This document shows positions 6,320 through 7,381 of a stretch of DNA of 7,381 bases, piece by piece. A model generated the notes under the pieces. It was not told where the DNA came from. It did not search any database and worked only from the letters and a program-made list of their open reading frames with translations. The stretch comes from Pseudomonadota bacterium. GTDB taxonomy: Bacteria > Pseudomonadota > Alphaproteobacteria > Acetobacterales > Acetobacteraceae. The stretch lies in NCBI GenBank assembly GCA_021808055.1, contig JAKBCH010000079.1, forward strand, positions 1 through 7,381, written 5' to 3'. Each line of letters opens with the position of its first letter. Position 1 is the stretch's first letter. The position numbers and the translations under genes were made by a program.

Positions 6320-7381
6320 CGGTCAGTCATGAGCTCCTCGGCGGAAAACTCCACGTCTACCGCCGCGAAAATTCGCCGTTCTGGCAATGCGCCGCCTATG
6401 TGAACGGGCGCAATCACCGCGTCAGCACAAAGGAAGAAAGCCTAAGCCGCGCCAAGGATTTTGCCGAAGACTGGTTCCTTGAGCTCAAGGGCAAAGTGAA
6501 GCGCGGCGAAGCCCAGAGCGGTGGCATGACCTTCGACAAGGCCGCGGATCAATTTCTGAAAGAATTTGTCGCGCTGACGGCGGGCGAACGCAGCCCGGTT
6601 TATGTGCAAGGCCACCAGGACCGGCTGCGCGTTCATCTCCGACCGTTCTTCGGCAAGAAGGCACTCACCGAGATCACCCCCGGTGTAGTTCAGGACTACC
6701 GGATTCACCGGATGACCTCGCGCAAGCACCCGCAGACCGGCGAGCCGATGCGCCCGGCCAAAAACACGCTCCACCAGGAAATCGTCTGCCTGCGCCAGGT
6801 GCTCAAATGTGCCAACCGGCACGGCTGGCTTGCCTATCTTCCCGACCTTTCCGCGCCGTTCCGCGCCTCGGGCAAGGTCTCACATCGCGGCTGGTTCTCA
6901 CTGGAAGAGTACAACCAGCTCTGGCGCGCCACGCAGCGCCGGGCGAAGAAACCGCCCAAGGCGCGCTGGCGGCGCTCTTGCGAACAGCTGCATGACTACG
7001 TGCTGCTCATGGCCAATACCGGGTTGCGGCCGGACGAAGCCGCCCGGCTGCAATTCCGTGACGTGACTGTGGTGATGGACGAGGCCACCCAGGAGCGCAT
7101 CCTCGAAATCGAAGTGCGCGGCAAGCGCGGCACCGGCTATTGCAAGAGCATGCCGGGCGCCGTGATCCCGTTCGAACGGCTGCGCAACCGGCTGCGCCCG
7201 GTCATCGAGGAGAAAGAGGACGGCGAAGAACCGTCCGGCCGATCCGAGTCGGCCTCGACCGAGATGGTCAAGCCCAAGCCCACCGACCTGCTGTTCGACC
7301 GCAGCCACCGGGAGCTGCTGAAAACGGTTCTGGAGGAAGAAAAGCTGAAATTCGACCGTGAGGGCAATCGCCGCAGATCGG
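6304..7381 (+). CDS. Tyrosine-type site-specific recombinase (element integrase), N-terminal 359 codons
   Basis: A phage/ICE-type integrase that would move the element in and out of the tRNA gene; the frame is open to the right edge. Residues 1-65 resemble the arm-binding N-terminal domain, with YRRENSPFWQCAAYVNGRNHRVST. Residues about 75-180 form the SAM-like core-binding helices (TFDKAADQFLKEF, KNTLHQEIVCLRQVLKCANRHGW). The catalytic domain starts near 198; box I is NTGLRPDEAARL with catalytic Arg242. The beta-hairpin lysine is probably Lys274 in RGKRGTGYCK. The HxxR box and the nucleophilic Tyr must lie beyond the window, so an intact enzyme is not proven. A linker around 301-325 is rich in Glu, Ser and Lys. 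Start: ATG at 6304 or 6316, neither with a visible Shine-Dalgarno site; an in-frame TAG at 6280 limits extension. It lies 112 nt past the tRNA match. Confidence 0.9.
   Translation, partial: MRTRMPVSHELLGGKLHVYRRENSPFWQCAAYVNGRNHRVSTKEESLSRAKDFAEDWFLELKGKVKRGEAQSGGMTFDKAADQFLKEFVALTAGERSPVYVQGHQDRLRVHLRPFFGKKALTEITPGVVQDYRIHRMTSRKHPQTGEPMRPAKNTLHQEIVCLRQVLKCANRHGWLAYLPDLSAPFRASGKVSHRGWFSLEEYNQLWRATQRRAKKPPKARWRRSCEQLHDYVLLMANTGLRPDEAARLQFRDVTVVMDEATQERILEIEVRGKRGTGYCKSMPGAVIPFERLRNRLRPVIEEKEDGEEPSGRSESASTEMVKPKPTDLLFDRSHRELLKTVLEEEKLKFDREGNRRRS

Larger units (their letters stand above)
6189..7381 (+). mobile_element. Integrase-proximal end of an integrative element inserted in tRNA-Leu(UAA)
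   Basis: Everything right of the anticodon loop differs from the host side: an AT-rich stretch (6207-6298, roughly 30 % GC by eye) with short direct repeats, then a tyrosine recombinase gene reading inwards. A tRNA junction, then the att arm, then the integrase gene is the usual layout of prophages, ICEs and genomic islands. The boundary is placed within the loop CTTAAAA (6186-6192), the likely shared overlap, and is uncertain by a few bases. The other end, the cargo and therefore the element class are beyond the window. Confidence 0.75.

Noticed and set aside
1..7381. CRISPR array, rRNA, insertion-sequence ends, toxin-antitoxin or defence genes
   Set aside because: No regularly spaced repeats, rRNA motifs, transposase genes or small paired genes were seen. 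Any cargo of the element lies past the right edge.

Overview
This looks like chromosomal DNA from an alphaproteobacterium with a moderately high GC content. The protein sequences and the housekeeping content suggest the Acetobacteraceae, but that placement is inference and rests on no database search. Four ordinary host genes fill positions 1 to about 6072. From about 6186 to the right edge the window enters an integrated mobile element that interrupts a leucine tRNA gene.

Host part. On the minus strand, positions 1-970 hold the first 323 codons of an AmtB-type ammonium transporter. It is preceded by a very good sigma-54 (-24/-12) promoter at 1072-1087 and, further upstream, by a 17-bp dyad with NtrC-site geometry at 1174-1190. 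Divergent from it is a UbiH/UbiF/Coq6-family flavin monooxygenase (1274-2455, +), probably for ubiquinone synthesis, closed by a short T-tailed hairpin. Next comes a Kef-type cation:proton antiporter with a C-terminal RCK/TrkA-N domain (2515-4305, +). A compact class A penicillin-binding protein (4306-6072, -) is convergent with it; the two stop codons abut with no spacer.

Element part. A sigma-70-like promoter (about 6117-6144) precedes a well-formed 5' half of tRNA-Leu(UAA) at 6154-6192. The tRNA match runs through the anticodon loop and then stops: the 3' anticodon strand, variable arm, T arm and acceptor 3' strand are absent from the window. The tRNA is followed by about 110 bp of AT-rich DNA with short direct repeats, then the first 359 codons of a tyrosine recombinase (6304-7381, +) pointing into the element. 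The natural reading is the integrase-proximal end of an integrative element that recombined in the anticodon loop.

Two things stand out. The tRNA is not restored at this end, although four or more TTA codons occur in the flanking host genes. The first bases after the anticodon can also form a hairpin with the anticodon stem that places a U-G wobble exactly at U34, which is the arrangement of the P1 helix and 5' splice site of the known tRNA-Leu(UAA) group I intron. I could not find a group I core in the window, so integration is the favoured reading and the intron is a testable alternative.
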